40,225 nucleotides of DNA, taken from positions 1 to 40,225 of the forward strand of contig JAGGXW010000022.1 in assembly GCA_021162815.1 (NCBI GenBank), read 5' to 3'. The position numbers were made by a program, and so were the translations under genes. Position 1 is the first letter of the stretch. Every line of letters begins with the position of its first letter. Of the stretch, positions 38,295-40,225 are shown piece after piece. The DNA is from Thermoplasmata archaeon (GTDB lineage Archaea > Thermoplasmatota > E2 > UBA202 > JdFR-43). The notes beneath the pieces are model-generated. The model saw nothing but the letters and a program-made list of their open reading frames with translations, had not been told where the DNA came from and made no database searches.

Positions 38295-39755
38295 ATGAAA
38301 TTTGACCTCACTATCACAATAAAGTTAAGCAGCGATGCCTCTCATCTCAAAGAGGAACTGGACGAATTTATGAAAGATATGGAAATAAATGCAGATGTTG
38401 AATGGAAGATTGAGGATGATAATCTAATCCTCCATATACTCTCCACAGAAAGAAGAAGTCATGAATGGGCTCTCCGTCTCTACAAAAAACTTGCTGCATT
38501 TTTTGGAAAGAGGAAAATAGGATTAAGAGAGATGCATGTTGAAAGATATGAAATAGAGTTTGAACTGGAGAGAGAGGCATTGAAGGAGGTTACAATACCC
38601 TTTGCAGATGTAAAATTTGATGGAAAAACTGCAAGAATGATAATAGTGGATAAGGGAGAGGAGTTCATAAGACAGAACTATGTCGACAGAATGATCAGAA
38701 GAATTAAAGAAAAAGTTGAACAGCAGTATTATGAGGGCAAGAAGGAATACTGGCAGCTTTTATGGAAGAGTGAGGAAAAGCAACCCGTATGGAATAAGGA
38801 CCCATCTGAAGAAATGCAGAAGCGGGGATGGATCGTCCTCCTTGGCAAGGGAAAATGGTTTTACCGCCCGCAGGTAGCTGCCATAATGCGAGCAATGGAA
38901 AGGATAGCTCTGGAGAAGGTTGTTCTTCCTCTGGGATTTAAGGAAGTCATAGAGCCAATGCATGTTTCATTCGATACATGGCTCAGAACAGGACATCTTG
39001 AGGGCATGCCTGGCGAGATTTACTACATATGCGAACCAAAAAGCAGGGATGAAAAGCAGTGGGAGCGTTTCATTGACCTTGTTAAAATAACCAGAGAAGT
39101 GCCGGAGGATGAACTTCTCAAGAATTTAAAGCCTCCAAGGGAAGGGGTTGTATATGCTCAGTGCCCCAACATATATGCCTCAATGAAAGGAAAGACCATA
39201 GCGGATGAAAGCCTTCCTCTTCTCCTTTTTGAGCATTATGTTCCATCCGATAGATACGAATCCGGAGGAAAACATGGCATTGAAAGAGTTGATGAATTTC
39301 ACAGAATAGAGGTTGTTTACATAGGAACAAAAGAGCAACTTCTTGAGTTGAGAGAAAAGCTCATTGAGAGATACAAACATGTGTTCAATTCCATACTTGA
39401 TTTAGAGTGGAGAATGGCGAGAGTGACACCATTTTACATGCAGCAGGCAGGCATGCTTGGAATGGAGGAGAGTGATGCAAAGGGAACAATAGATTTTGAG
39501 GCATGGCTGCCATATAGGGGAGATAGAAGTAAGGAATGGCTTGAATTTCAGAACATTTCAATCGTTGGTGATAAATACACAAAGGCGTTCAACATAAAGG
39601 GACAAAAGGAAGAGCTGTGGAGTGGGTGCTCTGGAATAGGGCTGGAGAGATGGATGGTTTCTTTCTTGGCTCAGAAAGGACTTGATCCTGATGCATGGCC
39701 AGATAGCTTTAAAAAATATCTACCAGAGATACCAGAGGGACCGAAGTTTTTATGA
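38295..39755 (+). CDS. serS: seryl-tRNA synthetase, rare (methanogen-type) form
   Basis: RRSHEWALRLYKKLAAFFG N-domain; AQCPNIYASMKGKTIADESLPLLLFEHYVPSDRYESGGKHGIERVDEFHRIEVVYIGT; LWSGCSGIGLERWMVSFLAQKG; Zn-ligand Cys/Glu/Cys layout. Confidence 0.9.
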   Translation: MKFDLTITIKLSSDASHLKEELDEFMKDMEINADVEWKIEDDNLILHILSTERRSHEWALRLYKKLAAFFGKRKIGLREMHVERYEIEFELEREALKEVTIPFADVKFDGKTARMIIVDKGEEFIRQNYVDRMIRRIKEKVEQQYYEGKKEYWQLLWKSEEKQPVWNKDPSEEMQKRGWIVLLGKGKWFYRPQVAAIMRAMERIALEKVVLPLGFKEVIEPMHVSFDTWLRTGHLEGMPGEIYYICEPKSRDEKQWERFIDLVKITREVPEDELLKNLKPPREGVVYAQCPNIYASMKGKTIADESLPLLLFEHYVPSDRYESGGKHGIERVDEFHRIEVVYIGTKEQLLELREKLIERYKHVFNSILDLEWRMARVTPFYMQQAGMLGMEESDAKGTIDFEAWLPYRGDRSKEWLEFQNISIVGDKYTKAFNIKGQKEELWSGCSGIGLERWMVSFLAQKGLDPDAWPDSFKKYLPEIPEGPKFL

Positions 39756-39812
39756 GATTCGTCAATATTTTTCGCCCTACTGTTTTACCGAACAGGTCTT
39801 ATATTTCGCTCC

Positions 39813-40113
39813 TCAATCACTTTTTATCTTTTCAAGCTCCTTTATCCGCTCTCCGAGGTTTTTTGGCAGCGTTGATAGCTTCCATATCTTTCCTTATTTC
39901 TCCTTCATCAAATGCTATCCCATAAACACCTCTGTTTGCTACGATCATCTCGTGTTTAAGGAAGAATAAGTTAATGGCAGTGATTGGACTTTCTATACCA
40001 TATCTTCTACCAACAACAATCGCACCACCAATTTTATTTCTAAGTTTCCCTCTGATGCACTATGTGCGATTCATAAATGCTTTGGTCTGGGCAGATACTT
40101 TGATGATATGTTA
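39813..40113 (-). pseudogene. NADPH-dependent FMN reductase / iron-sulfur flavoprotein-like remnant
   Basis: Minus-strand frames give TYHQ..VSAQTKAFMNRT*CIRGKLRNKIGGAIVVGRRYGIESPITAINLFFLKHEMIVANRGVYGIAFDEGEIRKDMEAINAAK then, after a frameshift in an A-run, NLGERIKELEKIKSD*. Confidence 0.75.
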
Positions 40114-40225
40114 AAGCCCGCCCCCGCATTATAAAAGGAGGTGGGTAAAAATGTTATATGCAGGATGGATGTGCATAAGAAGTTTTGTCAGGTCATAATA
40201 TGTACAAAAGAAGGAGAAGTTATAA
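40114..40225 (+). mobile_element. left end of an IS110-family element, frameshifted, truncated by the window
   Basis: ATG at 40151 gives MLYAG, then after a 1-nt shift MDVHKKFCQVIICTKEGEVI, the N-terminal signature of IS110-family transposases; preceded by TATA-like attataaaag and GGAGGTG; left boundary approximate. Confidence 0.65.

Noticed and set aside
40151-40198. 15-codon ORF MLYAGWMCIRSFVRS with strong Shine-Dalgarno, as a standalone peptide or leader
   Set aside because: Better explained as an IS110 transposase start with a 1-nt frameshift.

Overview
The window is a compact, AT-rich archaeal chromosomal segment. Gene content fits a thermophilic euryarchaeon of Thermoplasmatota/Aciduliprofundum-like type; this placement is inference from reverse gyrase, archaeal tRNAs and enzymes, and leaderless-style promoters. 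Most of it is housekeeping: archaeal MAT, HisRS, ArgRS, a methanogen-type SerRS, Trm56-HD fusion, TruA, Nob1, PurC, RibH, carbamate kinase, PaaK-like ligase, PEPCK-like protein, KEOPS Pcc1 and glycosyltransferases. There are five tRNA genes (Val-TAC, Pro-CGG, Pro-GGG, Cys-GCA, Thr-TGT). A KaiC-like ATPase / near-KaiC / reverse gyrase gene string is present. A type IV pilus-like locus (TadC/GspF-like, GspE-like ATPase, HerA-like ATPase, prepilin peptidase) is read from a 41-bp divergent promoter. Items absent from the ORF track: (i) a decayed IS6-like element at 1355-2068 with imperfect terminal inverted repeats, an 8-bp target-site duplication (7/8 match) and a hairpin occluding the transposase ribosome-binding site; (ii) a 54-aa Trm112-like zinc-ribbon gene at 15984-16148; (iii) a frameshifted IS110-family transposase N-terminus at the right edge, abutting a decayed flavin-reductase pseudogene. 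No CRISPR array, rRNA or clearly novel defence system was seen. All family calls come from reading protein motifs by eye; no searches were run.
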